Source: Fuerstiella sp.
GTDB lineage: Bacteria; Planctomycetota; Planctomycetia; Planctomycetales; Planctomycetaceae
Assembly (NCBI GenBank): GCA_022843805.1
Contig: JALHMY010000002.1
Location: forward strand, 1 to 64,000
Length of the DNA: 64,000 nucleotides
Direction of reading: 5' to 3'
A program made the position numbers and the translations under genes. Positions 44,743 to 54,869 of the stretch are shown here, piece by piece. A model generated the notes under the pieces. It searched no databases and was not told where the DNA came from. It saw only the letters and a list, made by a program, of their open reading frames with translations. How positions within the stretch are numbered: position 1 is the first letter of the stretch; every line of letters starts with the position of its first letter.

Positions 44743-47418
44743 TTACCGGGCCTGAGCCTGTTTGATCAGCTTCCATGTTTCCAGTCCAAGGAAAGGGATT
44801 GCAGCTAGTCCCACTGACAATGCCAGAGTTCCTGCGGAAAGCGGTGTTGTGTGGAAGAATCGGTTGAGGGGTTCCACATAGATCAGCAGCAGCTGAAGAA
44901 CCATTCCTGTGACAACGGCCCATGCGATCCGATAGTTGCTCCAGATGCCCAGTTGCCACAGAGTTCGCCCGTGCGAGCGGATCGCGAGCACATAGAACAG
45001 CTGACTGAAGGCAACGCTGGTGAAAACGGCGGTTCTGGCGGTTAACAGCGTACTGTCGTGGGAAGACCTGTCATAGAGCAGGAGAAATAAGCCGAGTCCC
45101 AGCAGTCCCATGAGAGTGCCAACGCCGAGTACCATCCATGCGAGACCGTCGCCGAAGACTCCTGATTCGCGTCCTCGAGGCTCATGCTGCATGATATCTT
45201 TTTCGGCATCTTCGAATCCGAGGGCCAGTGCGGGAAGGCCATCGGTGACAAGATTGATCCAAAGAATCTGGACAGGCAGCAGCGGAATGGGAAGACCTCC
45301 CAGAACAGCGAGAAACAGGATGATGATCTCTCCTGCGTTTGCTGTGAGCAGATAGGCAATGAACTTGCGGATATTGTCGTAGACAACCCTGCCCTCTTCA
45401 ACCGCAGCCACGATTGTTGCAAAGTTGTCATCTGCCAGAATCATGTCGGCGGATTCACGGGCTACATCGGTTCCCGTGATTCCCATTGCGACGCCGATGT
45501 CCGCCTGTTTCAGGGCAGGTCCGTCGTTGACTCCGTCTCCTGTCATGGCCACGATGGCGCCATCGGCCTGAAAGGCACGCACGATTCTCAGTTTATGTTC
45601 GGGAGTCACACGTGCGAAAACTGAGATACGGCGCCATGCTGTTCTCAGGTCCTCATCCGACATTTCATCCAGTTGTCGCCCGGTGATCGCTTCGCCCTCT
45701 GTCTGAAGGAGGCCTGTTGAGTCAGCGATGGAGCGAGCTGTGCTGATATGATCTCCGGTAATCATCAGCGTGCGGATCCCGGCAGTCTGACATTTGGCAA
45801 TCGCTGCAGCCGCCTCTGGCCGGACGGGATCTTCGATCGTAATCAATCCCAGAAGAACGAGTGCCTTTTCAGACTCGTCATCATTGATAGGAGAGTTGGA
45901 CTCGCGGTAGCGAGCGGCAACTGCCAGAACACGATGACCCTGATTCGCCATTGCTTCGGCTTCGTTTGTCCAGTGAGCCCGATCAAAGGCAGTCTGGCTG
46001 GTTTCGAGTAGAAGTGAGCCCGGCTGAAGAAAGCCCAGGGCCGTACAGTGTTCGAGAATTCGTTCGGCTGCTCCTTTGACAAGAACAACGAATTTTCCGC
46101 CCTCGCTTCGATGCAGCGTACTCATTCGTTTTCGCTCGGAAGAGAATGGCCGTTCCTGCAGTTTAGGCCATCGTTCCCGAAGCCGCCGGATATCGATCTG
46201 CCGGGACTGACCGGCCTTAAGCAATGCTGTTTCCGTGGCGGAGCCCACCGGAGTTCCGTCTCCGTCCACTCCTGCATTGTTGCACAGTGATGCTGCGGTC
46301 AGCAGACCCGATTCGGCTGCGTCACGATTGTTGTCCTGTTCGGGAATGGTCGGAACGAGCCCGGCGACCGTCATGGTGTTCTGTGTCAGTGTACCTGTTT
46401 TGTCCGAGCAGATGACACCAACAGAACCCAGGGTCTCGACTGCGGACAATTTTCGTACAATCGCATTTCGTCGCGCCATCCGTTGCGAACCAAGTGCCAG
46501 CACCACGGTCACGATTGCTGGAAGTCCTTCAGGAATGGCGGCAACCGCCAGAGAAATTGCCATCAGCAGCATTTCAGAAAACAGCCGCTGATTCCAGTTG
46601 ACGGACGGCTCCCTCAAAATACCTGTCACAAAAATCGCGACGCATACGAACAGTACAACAATCGCCAGCTGGCCACTTAGCCGCGAGAGCCTTTTCTGCA
46701 GAGGAGTGGGTCCTTCATCAGCCCTGGAAATCATTCCGGCAATCCGCCCCAGTTCCGTATGCTGCCCTGTGTCAGTCACAAGTCCTGTCAGGTGTCCGCG
46801 AGTGATTGCTGTGCCGCAATAGACCATGCAGTGGCGGTCTGCCAGAGGCGTTTCGTTATTCGCTGCCTTTGTGTTTTTTTCGGCCGGATGAGATTCTCCG
46901 GTCAGAGGTGATTCATCAGCCTCCGAATCTGTCGCCTCCACAATGCGGGCGTCCGCAGGTACTGAATCACCGGCTTTCAGACGAATCAGATCACCGGGCA
47001 CCAGCTCTTCCGCCGGAACCGATGCAATGTGTCCACTACGAATCACCTCCGCCACCGGCTGGGACATCTTTCGCAGTGCTTCAACGGCTTTTTCAGCTTT
47101 CCATTCCTGAAAAAAACCAATTGTGGCGTTTGCCAGAACAATGAGTCCTATCAGGATACTGTCTGTCAGATCCCCGATCACCGCACTGAGCACTGCGGCG
47201 ACCCCAAGCATTGCCACCATCCAGTCTTTAAACTGCGAAAGTATCAGAGACAGCATTGAAGGGCCGGTGTGAACGGGCAGCTTGTTAAGCCCGTGCTGTT
47301 CGCGCCTCTTAAGCACTTCGGCTTCCGAAATCCCCGAACGAAGATCGGAATGCAGAGCTTTTGCCAGCTCCTGAGGTGACTGAGACCATGGATTGTTCGC
47401 TGGCTCACTGTCTGACAT
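44743..47418 (-). CDS. P-type (P2) cation-transporting ATPase, Ca2+ type
   Basis: About 891 residues. An N-terminal cation ATPase domain ([20 protein letters not shown]) precedes membrane helices; the family signature [15 protein letters not shown], the phosphorylation site [13 protein letters not shown], the KGAAERIL nucleotide-binding region and [21 protein letters not shown] are intact, with six C-terminal helices at the end. It resembles SERCA/PMR1-type bacterial Ca2+ exporters. The ATG at 47418 has AAGGAA upstream, and the open frame further upstream is non-coding. A damaged exchanger gene of the Ca2+/Na+ type lies directly upstream on the same strand, suggesting a former Ca2+ export pair. 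The stop codon borders the MITE-like element. Confidence 0.94.
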   Translation of the reverse strand: MSDSEPANNPWSQSPQELAKALHSDLRSGISEAEVLKRREQHGLNKLPVHTGPSMLSLILSQFKDWMVAMLGVAAVLSAVIGDLTDSILIGLIVLANATIGFFQEWKAEKAVEALRKMSQPVAEVIRSGHIASVPAEELVPGDLIRLKAGDSVPADARIVEATDSEADESPLTGESHPAEKNTKAANNETPLADRHCMVYCGTAITRGHLTGLVTDTGQHTELGRIAGMISRADEGPTPLQKRLSRLSGQLAIVVLFVCVAIFVTGILREPSVNWNQRLFSEMLLMAISLAVAAIPEGLPAIVTVVLALGSQRMARRNAIVRKLSAVETLGSVGVICSDKTGTLTQNTMTVAGLVPTIPEQDNNRDAAESGLLTAASLCNNAGVDGDGTPVGSATETALLKAGQSRQIDIRRLRERWPKLQERPFSSERKRMSTLHRSEGGKFVVLVKGAAERILEHCTALGFLQPGSLLLETSQTAFDRAHWTNEAEAMANQGHRVLAVAARYRESNSPINDDESEKALVLLGLITIEDPVRPEAAAAIAKCQTAGIRTLMITGDHISTARSIADSTGLLQTEGEAITGRQLDEMSDEDLRTAWRRISVFARVTPEHKLRIVRAFQADGAIVAMTGDGVNDGPALKQADIGVAMGITGTDVARESADMILADDNFATIVAAVEEGRVVYDNIRKFIAYLLTANAGEIIILFLAVLGGLPIPLLPVQILWINLVTDGLPALALGFEDAEKDIMQHEPRGRESGVFGDGLAWMVLGVGTLMGLLGLGLFLLLYDRSSHDSTLLTARTAVFTSVAFSQLFYVLAIRSHGRTLWQLGIWSNYRIAWAVVTGMVLQLLLIYVEPLNRFFHTTPLSAGTLALSVGLAAIPFLGLETWKLIKQAQAR

Positions 47419-47488
47419 GATGTGTTCCTTCTTTCGGTCAGAGATCAGGCGTTGTTCTGGCTTTTGCCTGACATCAGCCTGACGCTGC

Positions 47489-47951
47489 TCAATTGTTGTA
47501 AACAAGGAACAGCGAAAACAGTACCAGAAGCACAATCAGTGCCGCGTCGGGTTCCACAACCCACCAGCGTTTCTCTGCCCGATAAAGAAGACTGGCGGCT
47601 GTGGCACACGTAGTGATGATCACGCATGTCGTCGTAATGGCATGGGTGTCGGATACTATTGAAAGCACCGGGAGTGCGGGAGAAAAGATCCAGAATCGCC
47701 AGAATCAGAAGGTTAATCAGCGAACTTCCCAGCACATCGCCGGCCGTGAGATCGGCGGCATCCATTCTCACGGCATTGAATCCAATGGAGAATTCCGGCA
47801 GGCTTGTGGCTCCGGCAAGAAGTACAAGTCCCGTTACACTTCCTCCAAGTCCGGTCTGTTCGGAAAGGCGATCAGCAAACTTCGTGAGGAACAGCGAAGC
47901 AATTACGATAACGGCAGCAAGGGCCAGGAAAGTCAGAATCAGACCACTCAT
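47489..47951 (-). pseudogene. Frameshifted half-size Ca2+/Na+ exchanger (CaCA family)
   Basis: Residues 1-92 from the ATG at 47951 match the first half of CaCA exchangers: membrane helices, the signature GLVLLAGATSLPEFSIGFNA and GDVLGSSLINLLILAILDL. After SRTP the frame becomes non-hydrophobic, while the next frame continues SIVSDTHAITTTCVI and two helices ending SLFLVYNN at 47489. One extra base in the GGG run at 47670-47672 would explain this. The restored product (about 154 residues) holds only one of the two usual repeats. It is therefore frameshifted and either truncated or a natural half-size exchanger. The next gene, a Ca2+-type ATPase, begins 70 bp downstream. A sequencing error is possible. 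Confidence 0.75.
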
Positions 47952-48017
47952 TGGGTTAACTTTCGTCCAGTGCTCAAAGGTGACAGGGTTTCCGGGTCGT
48001 TCGCCCTGATCCGACAC

Positions 48018-48662
48018 TCAAAACGGCGCTGAGCACGACTTGCTGGCCGACTCTGCTGAAAGTTGACGGTATTCAGGGCTCACCGCATTCAGGGCTCAAA
48101 GCCGGTCGGAGTCTACAGGATAAGAACCAGAAGTGTCAGACAGACGTGCTGCGGGAGAACAAAACTGCACACCTGAATTGCGACAGACGGTCGGCGTCTG
48201 GCAGGACTGACTGTTTCGGGATGTCCAGCTGGTGTGAGGGGTTCCCGGCGTTTTCCTGTTGCCCAGCTGCCGAAAAGGCAAATTCTTCAGGTTCTTTCTG
48301 TACATCATTTGGTCATCGAGAACTGTCGAATATGCTGGAATTTCGTTGAATTGCAGAGCAAAGGGGAAGGCTTACGGAATTTCTCAGACCAGAATCGACC
48401 GTGTGTCCAAACTGATCATTGTTGTGGGCACTGCATGGCGTTATTCTTTACCATGAATTTACCCGCCCCGTTTTGGCGGCTCACAGTGCAACGTTTGAGT
48501 CTGTGGAATGCGAAGGGCCAGGAGAATCCACAAGGCCCGAGGACGATTCCTCAGAAACAAAATGAACACAAGTCCCACCATCAGGGCATTGGTGAGCCGA
48601 ATGAACGGAACTCTGCCTGCCGCCCGCAAATGAACACGGAATCGACCCTCTCAAGGTCTGTC
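48018..48662. other. 645-bp intergenic region
   Basis: The divergent gap between the exchanger remnant and the alcohol dehydrogenase gene. The plus frame of the dehydrogenase is open from 48234, but its translation upstream of 48663 shows no family pattern. I see no RNA or terminator. Confidence 0.35.
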
Positions 48663-49895
48663 ATGTCTATGCCTACAGCGACTCCCAGGGAAACAACTCA
48701 TACGGCCGATCCCGGACTTTCAGCCGCCACGGAGCTAAGTTCGTTTGACTATCAGCCTCGCACGCGGCTGGTTTTTGGTCGCGGGACTTTTTTGAATCTG
48801 GGTCAAATCGCGAAAGAACTTGGCGGAACCCGCGTCCTTCTTGTGACCGACCCCGGACTGCGAAGTGCTGGTCACAGTGATACTGCGATACGAGTCCTGA
48901 GAAATGCGGGACTTCATGTCAGCGTATTCGACAACGTATCTCCCAACCCAACGACCGATGACGTTGATCGTTGTGTTGCATTTGCGGTCCCTGAAAAAGT
49001 GGATCTGCTGATCGGTCTGGGAGGTGGCAGCAGTATGGACTGCTGTAAAGGGGCTAACTTCCTGTTGTCGAACGGTGGTCGAATGAGCGATTATCGGGGA
49101 GTTGGGCGGGCATCGAAGCCAATGCTGCCGATGATCGCTGTTCCCACAACTTCGGGAACCGGCAGCGAAGCTCAGTCCTTTGCCGTAATTGCTGATTCAG
49201 CCACGCATATGAAGATGGCGTGTGGTGATCCGAAAGCGGCATGCAAAGTGGCAATCCTGGATCCGGAACTGACCGTGACGATGCCTGTTTCGGTGACAGC
49301 TGCCACCGGTATTGATGCAATGACTCACGCCATTGAGAGCTATGTGACGACGAAGAGAAACGCAGTTTCTCAGATGTTTGCGCGGCAGGCATGGGCTTTG
49401 CTGTCGCAGGCGTTTCCCATTGTGCTTCGCGAGCCCGCGAATGTCGATGCGCGGGGAAGAATGCAGCTGGGTGCTTTTCTTTCCGGTGCAGCAATCGAAA
49501 GCAGTATGCTGGGGGCAGCACATGCCGCCGCGAATCCTTTGAGCGCTCATTTTGATACCGTACATGGTTTCGCTGTGGGACTTATGCTGCCTCATGTAAT
49601 TCGCTGGAACTCCGTGGTTGTGGCCGACCTCTATCATGAACTTGCGATTACAGCCGGATGGAGTGATGCGTCCAGCGGCAGTGGCACGGGGGCTGATTTG
49701 TTATGTGAAGGATTCACAGAATTGCTTCGACAGGCCGATATGCCCGTTTCTCTTACACAGACGATCGATGAAGTGATTGACGATAATTTGCTGCAGAAGC
49801 TGTCCGCGGAAGCTGCTCAGCAGTGGACGGGGACGTTTAATCCGCGAAGAATGGATGCAGCGGCGTTCCTGGAACTGTACCGAAATGCTCTGTGA
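48663..49895 (+). CDS. Iron-containing alcohol dehydrogenase
   Basis: About 410 residues of the group III (Fe-dependent) dehydrogenases. The NAD-binding part has GRGTFLNLGQIAKELGG and VDLLIGLGGGSSMDCCKG (GGGS motif), then PTTSGTGSEAQSFAVI. The metal ligands lie in ATGIDAMTHAIESYV and AAHAAANPLSAHFDTVHG with the terminal His residues intact. The family reduces aldehydes or oxidises alcohols. I chose the ATG at 48663 with AAGG about 9 bases before; ATGs upstream in the frame add non-family residues. The PQQ-propeller protein gene follows by 102 bp. Confidence 0.93.
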   Translation: MSMPTATPRETTHTADPGLSAATELSSFDYQPRTRLVFGRGTFLNLGQIAKELGGTRVLLVTDPGLRSAGHSDTAIRVLRNAGLHVSVFDNVSPNPTTDDVDRCVAFAVPEKVDLLIGLGGGSSMDCCKGANFLLSNGGRMSDYRGVGRASKPMLPMIAVPTTSGTGSEAQSFAVIADSATHMKMACGDPKAACKVAILDPELTVTMPVSVTAATGIDAMTHAIESYVTTKRNAVSQMFARQAWALLSQAFPIVLREPANVDARGRMQLGAFLSGAAIESSMLGAAHAAANPLSAHFDTVHGFAVGLMLPHVIRWNSVVVADLYHELAITAGWSDASSGSGTGADLLCEGFTELLRQADMPVSLTQTIDEVIDDNLLQKLSAEAAQQWTGTFNPRRMDAAAFLELYRNAL

Positions 49896-49997
49896 GCGTC
49901 CGCAGGCCGGGTTTGATGAACTTACAGCCCGAAATTGCCCGGACAGTTTGATCCAGTGTGGATTGAAATACAGTGTGAATTGAAATGAGGTCAACCG

Positions 49998-51203
49998 ATG
50001 AAGCAATCTGACTCCGGTTTCCGTCGTCGCGATGTACTGGTGGCTGCCGCGGGACTTATCGTTCCCGCTTCTGCCGGTTCGTGGCTGATGTCAGCTTTGC
50101 AGGCGGATGAAAAGTCATCTGCAACGTCACTCGCTGCAGGAACTGCCAGCTGGCCGTCGTTTCGAGGCACTCCCGATCAGCGAGGCGTTTCGAAGAGCCC
50201 GTTGTCACAGAATCCGCAGCTGAAGTGGGAACTGGCCAGCAAAGACGGCTGGATCAGCACAGCCGCCATTGTGGGAAATCATGTTTATGCTCCGGCATTG
50301 GAAGGACAGGTTTATTGTCTGGATCGGGAGACTGGCCGCGAGATCTGGAAATATCGCTCGATCGAAGATCCTGATCCAAAGAAGTTCGCACCAGGCTTTA
50401 AGGCAGCACCCCTGATCACCGCGGATGCCGTTTACGTGGGCGATGAAGATGGAGTTCTGCATGCGCTCGATCGAACCACTGGAAAGCTGCAGTGGAAGTT
50501 TGCTACGGGAGCAGAAATCGCCGGCTGTGTTGCTCAGTTTGAAGATCGGCTGCTGCTGGCCTCACACGATTCATTTCTTTACTGTCTGTCAAAAGATGGC
50601 AGCGAAGTCTGGAAGTTTCAGACGAACGATCGAGTCAACTGCTCTCCGGCTCTGGCTGAGCATTTTACGTTTCTTGCCGGCTGTGATGAACACCTGCGGG
50701 TGATCGATGTGAAGACCGGGGCCGAAACCCGCGACGTTCCGCTTGGCTCGTTCCTGATTGCATCACCGGCAATCGTCAGTGATTTCCTGTACGTAGGTAC
50801 TCATACAGGCGAAATCATCTGCATGAACTGGAAAACGGGTGAGATTGTCTGGCGTTACAAAGGCGAGCGGGAAATGCCCTGCCATGCTTCGGCTGCTGTA
50901 ACTGATGAACTGGTGCTGGTGGGCTTTCATGACAAGCACCTGCATGCTGTGGATCGGCTGACCGGCATGGGACGCTGGACTTTTGCAACTCGTGCCAGAA
51001 TCGAAAGCTCGGCCGTTGTTGTCGACAAGCGTGTATTCTTTGGATCGGGCGACGGAAACATCTACGGAGTTTCCATTGTTGACGGGACTGAAGTCTGGAA
51101 ATTTAACAGTGGCAAATCGATCAATGCGGGCGTGGCTGTGGGAGAAGGCTGTCTGGTTGTCGGTGAAGACAGTCAGAACGGTCGCCTTCGATGTTTTGCC
51201 TGA
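49998..51203 (+). CDS. PQQ-binding-like beta-propeller protein with Tat leader
   Basis: 401 residues. A twin-arginine leader (RRRDVLVAAAGLIVPASAG) directs export. Seven or eight PQQ-like blades follow, for example GNHVYAPALEGQVYCLDRET, AVYVGDEDGVLHALDRTTG, FLYVGTHTGEIICMNWKTG and RVFFGSGDGNIYGVS, each ending in the G-x-x-W-K/R type strand. The Trp docking motif is complete in most blades. There are no cytochrome or PQQ-ligand residues of true dehydrogenases, so it is more likely a structural or binding propeller of the WD40-like group. It may share a transcript with the radical SAM gene 61 bp downstream. Confidence 0.9.
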   Translation: MKQSDSGFRRRDVLVAAAGLIVPASAGSWLMSALQADEKSSATSLAAGTASWPSFRGTPDQRGVSKSPLSQNPQLKWELASKDGWISTAAIVGNHVYAPALEGQVYCLDRETGREIWKYRSIEDPDPKKFAPGFKAAPLITADAVYVGDEDGVLHALDRTTGKLQWKFATGAEIAGCVAQFEDRLLLASHDSFLYCLSKDGSEVWKFQTNDRVNCSPALAEHFTFLAGCDEHLRVIDVKTGAETRDVPLGSFLIASPAIVSDFLYVGTHTGEIICMNWKTGEIVWRYKGEREMPCHASAAVTDELVLVGFHDKHLHAVDRLTGMGRWTFATRARIESSAVVVDKRVFFGSGDGNIYGVSIVDGTEVWKFNSGKSINAGVAVGEGCLVVGEDSQNGRLRCFA

Positions 51204-51264
51204 TCGAAAAATCGAGTCGGCCCAATCTGAAGTATCGTGATTAACAGGAAGGAAGTCGCAATTC

Positions 51265-52584
51265 ATGTCGACCACCGAAACTTCTCAGGCGACTGAGGTT
51301 GGCAGTTACTTTATTTCCAACTACCCGCCGTTTTCCCAGTGGAAAACCGACAATGTGCCTGACGCTATTGCGGCCCTGGATTTACCGATCGATCAAATTC
51401 GGAAAGAGCCTCTGGGACTCTATATCCACATCCCGTTCTGCCGCAAACGCTGCAAATTCTGCTATTTCCGTGTTTATACAAACCAGAATGCCAAGGCCAT
51501 TGAGGACTACGTTCAGGCGCTGATTCATGAGATTGAACTGGTAAGTCAGCGGTCAGCCGTCGAAGGACGAGATCTGCTCTTTGTCTACTTTGGTGGTGGG
51601 ACGCCTTCGTATCTTAGTTCTCGCCAGCTGCGTTCGCTGCGAGAACGAATGAGTGAACATATTACGTGGGAAAACGCGAAGGAGGTCACTTTCGAATGTG
51701 AGCCGGGAACGCTGAGTCTGGAAAAACTTCAGACACTGAAGGATATTGGCATTACCCGAATTTCGCTGGGCGTCGAAAACTTTGACGACAAAATCCTGGA
51801 AGAAAACGGTCGTGCTCATCTGTCGCCGGAAGTTTTTCGAGCCTACGACTGGATTCGAGAGGTGGGCTTTCCTCAGGTTAATATTGATCTGATTGCCGGC
51901 ATGATTGGTGAAACGGACGAAAACTGGCAGACCTGTATTGAAAAAGCTCTCGCCATGCAGCCGGACAACATCACCATCTACCAGATGGAACTGCCGTTCA
52001 ACACTGTTATCTCCAAAGAAATGAAGGAACTGGGAATACAGTCACCGGTTGCTGACTGGCCGACGAAACGACGCTGGGTCAGCGAGGCGATGGATCAGCT
52101 ATTGGAGGCCGGGTTCCACATTTCCAGTGGCAACGAGCTGATCCGAAACCCGGAAACCGATCATTTTGTTTACCGCGACAATGTCTGGCGAGGATGTGAC
52201 CTGATTGCAACAGGAGTATCCTCGTTCGGTCATTTTCAGGGTGTTCATTATCAGAACCTCGACAAAATCGAAGACTATATGGAAACGGTTGGCCGCGGTG
52301 AGCTTCCGGTGAACCGTGCTCTGCGACCTACCGATCATCAGCTGCTGATTCGCGAATTTGTGCTGCTGATGAAGGAAGGTCATGTCGATACTGCCCGAAT
52401 CAGTAAAAAATACTCAGTCAGCGTTCTGAAGGAATTTGCCGTTCCGCTGCAGAATCAGCAAAATGCAGGGTATTTGACTGTCGAAGGCGATCAGATTCGA
52501 CTGACTCGCAAGGGGCTGTTGCAGGTTGACAGTTTGCTGCCGGAATACTTCGAAACACAGCATAGGGCCGTGCGTTACACATAA
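51265..52584 (+). CDS. HemN/HemW-like radical SAM protein
   Basis: 439 residues. The radical SAM cluster motif is in [15 protein letters not shown] (C-x3-C-x2-C) near residue 60, followed by [16 protein letters not shown], the FECEPGTLS block and [17 protein letters not shown], the order of coproporphyrinogen III oxidase-like enzymes. A C-terminal HemN-type winged domain ([20 protein letters not shown]) is present. The residues after the third Cys (YFRVYTNQN) differ from HemN and HemW (usually YCDF), so the substrate may differ from coproporphyrinogen or heme. A chorismate-lyase-like gene follows by 98 bp, which may hint at a shared pathway. Confidence 0.87.
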   Translation: MSTTETSQATEVGSYFISNYPPFSQWKTDNVPDAIAALDLPIDQIRKEPLGLYIHIPFCRKRCKFCYFRVYTNQNAKAIEDYVQALIHEIELVSQRSAVEGRDLLFVYFGGGTPSYLSSRQLRSLRERMSEHITWENAKEVTFECEPGTLSLEKLQTLKDIGITRISLGVENFDDKILEENGRAHLSPEVFRAYDWIREVGFPQVNIDLIAGMIGETDENWQTCIEKALAMQPDNITIYQMELPFNTVISKEMKELGIQSPVADWPTKRRWVSEAMDQLLEAGFHISSGNELIRNPETDHFVYRDNVWRGCDLIATGVSSFGHFQGVHYQNLDKIEDYMETVGRGELPVNRALRPTDHQLLIREFVLLMKEGHVDTARISKKYSVSVLKEFAVPLQNQQNAGYLTVEGDQIRLTRKGLLQVDSLLPEYFETQHRAVRYT

Positions 52585-52682
52585 GAAAAGGTTTTCGAGA
52601 CGCCTTCAGGCAACGCCTGCATTGCAGCGACAGGGGATTCCCTGCCGGGTGTTTCGGATGCCTTTATTGATAGGATCGACAG

Positions 52683-53234
52683 GTGAACCCGATTATTGAG
52701 CTTCAGGAACTGGTCAGTTTGTTTCCCGAGCCTGATGGAGTGCCACTTTACGAAGCTGCCGAACATGTTGCCCGGGAAGCCACGCCGGAGCCATATCATC
52801 GGATGCTGGTTCATGAGCATCATATGACGGTCACAATGGAGGCATTTCATGACTGTTCTGTGGATGTTCAGGTCGTTGATTCCCGCTTTGAAAACGATCT
52901 GTATCTGCGAAAAATCCTGCTGAAAAAAAGTGGCACCGAGGATGTTGTTCAGTTCGGCATCGTGCGATTCAATTTTGATTACGTCACGGGCGCCGTAAAG
53001 TCCGAAATTCTTGCTCAGAAAACTCCGCTGGGACGTGTGCTGATTCAGCATAACGTACTGCGACATATCGATCTGGGGGCCATCATTCGATTCACTGCGG
53101 CCGAAGGGCTGTGCCGCTATCTTCCCATGACGCCCGGTCAGAAAACTTACGGCCGCATGGCAACAATCTTTTGCAACGGTGCGCCCGCTGTCGACCTGCT
53201 CGAAATTTCATCGCCACTCGGCACAGGACGGTAA
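52683..53234 (+). CDS. Chorismate lyase-fold protein
   Basis: 183 residues from a GTG start. The central and C-terminal parts fit the UbiC/UTRA-type fold: a run of beta strands ([18 protein letters not shown]), then the conserved block [17 protein letters not shown], similar to the PLG-x-x-L segment of chorismate lyases, and [20 protein letters not shown] at the end. In UbiC proteins the equivalent regions bind 4-hydroxybenzoate. Catalytic Arg and Glu of UbiC cannot be placed with certainty. It is probably co-transcribed with the radical SAM gene. Function is unproven. Confidence 0.6.
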   Translation: MNPIIELQELVSLFPEPDGVPLYEAAEHVAREATPEPYHRMLVHEHHMTVTMEAFHDCSVDVQVVDSRFENDLYLRKILLKKSGTEDVVQFGIVRFNFDYVTGAVKSEILAQKTPLGRVLIQHNVLRHIDLGAIIRFTAAEGLCRYLPMTPGQKTYGRMATIFCNGAPAVDLLEISSPLGTGR

Positions 53235-53262
53235 GCTTCACTCTGCCCAGGAAGAGAACCAC

Positions 53263-54708
53263 TCAGGTAAGCCCTGGAATTGGTTCACCGTGGTAGACAT
53301 GATGGGGCCGACCAAATTCATCCTGCCATGATAATGTCTGCGGCAACCCCAGCGACTGATAGATCGTGGCTGCAAAGTTTTCCGGACGCTGTGGGTCTGC
53401 CGTGGCGTAGGCAGCAATCGCATCGGATTCACCAATGACGCGGCCACCCTTTATTCCGCCACCGGCAAGCCAGATGCTTTGCAGAGCACCCCAGTGATCG
53501 CGCCCCGGCAGCTTATAGTGGCTGGGGAGCAGTGACACCTTTGGAGTGCGTCCAAATTCCCCGGCCATGATGATCAGAGTGTTTTCCAGCATTCCGGAAC
53601 TCTCCAGATCATCCAGCAATGCTGACAGTGCGCGGTCTGTTGGCGGAAACAGATTGTCCTTCAAATGTGGAAACGCATTTCCATGAGTGTCCCAGGTTTC
53701 ATTATTTCCAAGGTTGACCTGAACAAGATTTACGCCCGCTTCCACCAGCCTGCGGGCCATCAGTAAAGACCATCCAAATGAATTTCGGCCGTAGCGATCC
53801 TGGACGGCTGAATCAGCCCGGGTCACATCGAGCGCTTCACGAACCGACGGATCAACCAGCAGAGAAATAGCTCCCTGCCGATAGCGATCGAAGTTTGCCG
53901 TCTGCTGAGCGTCTTCCAGGCTGCGGCACTGTCGTTCCAGCTCCCCCAGCAGTGAAACACGCTGATCCAGCTGCCTGCGTGTCAGCCCGTGAGGCAGATT
54001 CAGGCTGGGGGCCTCGAAATTGCGAGCGTCCGGATTCCCTCGATCCTGATGGTCAAATTCATGTGACGGATACGCTCCGTAAGATGTCGAATGGAATGGC
54101 GACGCTTCGACAAACCATGGATTTCGATTGGCTCCCATGATCCCCGCAAACTGGCCGGGAATAATTCGTCCGGAATAATGCACCAGCTGTTCGGGAATGA
54201 CGGCGGCCGGCGGGAGGTTGTTACGGGGTGTTGTGACCGCTCCGGCAACCGCTGCAATGCTGGGCCAGTCATTTGGTCGAGGCTGCCCGGGACTGAATCC
54301 GGGAGGCAGGTCGCCTCGACCCGTCAGCATCATGTGGTGACCGCCGGAATGATCGTTTGTGGAATGTGTCAGTGATCTGCAGATCGACCACATTTCACTG
54401 CGAACCGCGAGGCCCGGAAGATGCTCGCAAATCTGCAAACCGGGCGTGGAAGTGGAAATGGGACGAAACTCGCCGCGGATCTCAGCAGGCGCATTGGGCT
54501 TCATGTCAAAGCTGTCATGCTGCGCGAGGCCGCCGGAAAGAAAAATGTAAATGCAGGATCGGGGAGCGGATATTGAACCTGAAGATGCCATCGCCCTGAG
54601 CCCGGCGAGGTGATTCATTCCAAGACCAAGCAGCCCAATGCCTCCCGCCTGTAATGCGGCACGGCGAGCAATGGCAGGATGCCGAAAATGATTGTTTTGA
54701 AGACCCAT
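53263..54708 (-). CDS. DUF1501 family secreted protein (second copy)
   Basis: About 481 residues. The leader (AIARRAALQAGGIGLLGLG) is of the Tat type. Family motifs: IYIFLSGGLAQHDSFDMKP, STNDHSGGHHMMLTG, GVNLVQVNLGNNETWDTHG, GEFGRTPKVS and LPGRDHWGALQSIWLAGGGIKGG, LPQTLSWQDEFGRPHHVYHGEPI at the end. The ATG at 54708 precedes the leader directly. It is more distant from the DUF1501 protein at 3532-5067 than sibling copies would be, belonging to the HDSFDMKP type. No DUF1549/DUF1553 partner adjoins it. Confidence 0.92.
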   Translation of the reverse strand: MGLQNNHFRHPAIARRAALQAGGIGLLGLGMNHLAGLRAMASSGSISAPRSCIYIFLSGGLAQHDSFDMKPNAPAEIRGEFRPISTSTPGLQICEHLPGLAVRSEMWSICRSLTHSTNDHSGGHHMMLTGRGDLPPGFSPGQPRPNDWPSIAAVAGAVTTPRNNLPPAAVIPEQLVHYSGRIIPGQFAGIMGANRNPWFVEASPFHSTSYGAYPSHEFDHQDRGNPDARNFEAPSLNLPHGLTRRQLDQRVSLLGELERQCRSLEDAQQTANFDRYRQGAISLLVDPSVREALDVTRADSAVQDRYGRNSFGWSLLMARRLVEAGVNLVQVNLGNNETWDTHGNAFPHLKDNLFPPTDRALSALLDDLESSGMLENTLIIMAGEFGRTPKVSLLPSHYKLPGRDHWGALQSIWLAGGGIKGGRVIGESDAIAAYATADPQRPENFAATIYQSLGLPQTLSWQDEFGRPHHVYHGEPIPGLT

Positions 54709-54812
54709 CTCAGAAATCTCCGCTAAGTAGAAAGCCGCTGGAGCATCTGGAATCATACCGCCTGGTCAGGGACAGAGAAAGAAGTGTCGCAGAATTGGAA
54801 AAATGGCGGGAG

Positions 54813-54834
54813 CCGGCGTGCCTGGACACGCCGG
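54813..54834 (-). terminator. Hairpin downstream of ilvD
   Basis: CCGGCGTG and CACGCCGG form a perfect 8-bp stem with a 6-base loop, 36 bp after the ilvD stop. On the minus strand a T-rich tract (ATTTTTCC) follows after 8 bases, so the fit to a classic terminator is moderate. Confidence 0.5.
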
Positions 54835-54869
54835 GTTTCAGAATTCCTGTCCTGCAGACCGCCTTGTGC

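Noticed and set aside
44449-44765. Overlapping plus-strand ORFs with repeated peptides such as LSRSFALPSAF
   Set aside because: They are the translation of the 38-bp tandem units in all three frames; the unit length is not a multiple of 3, so the peptides have no conserved frame.
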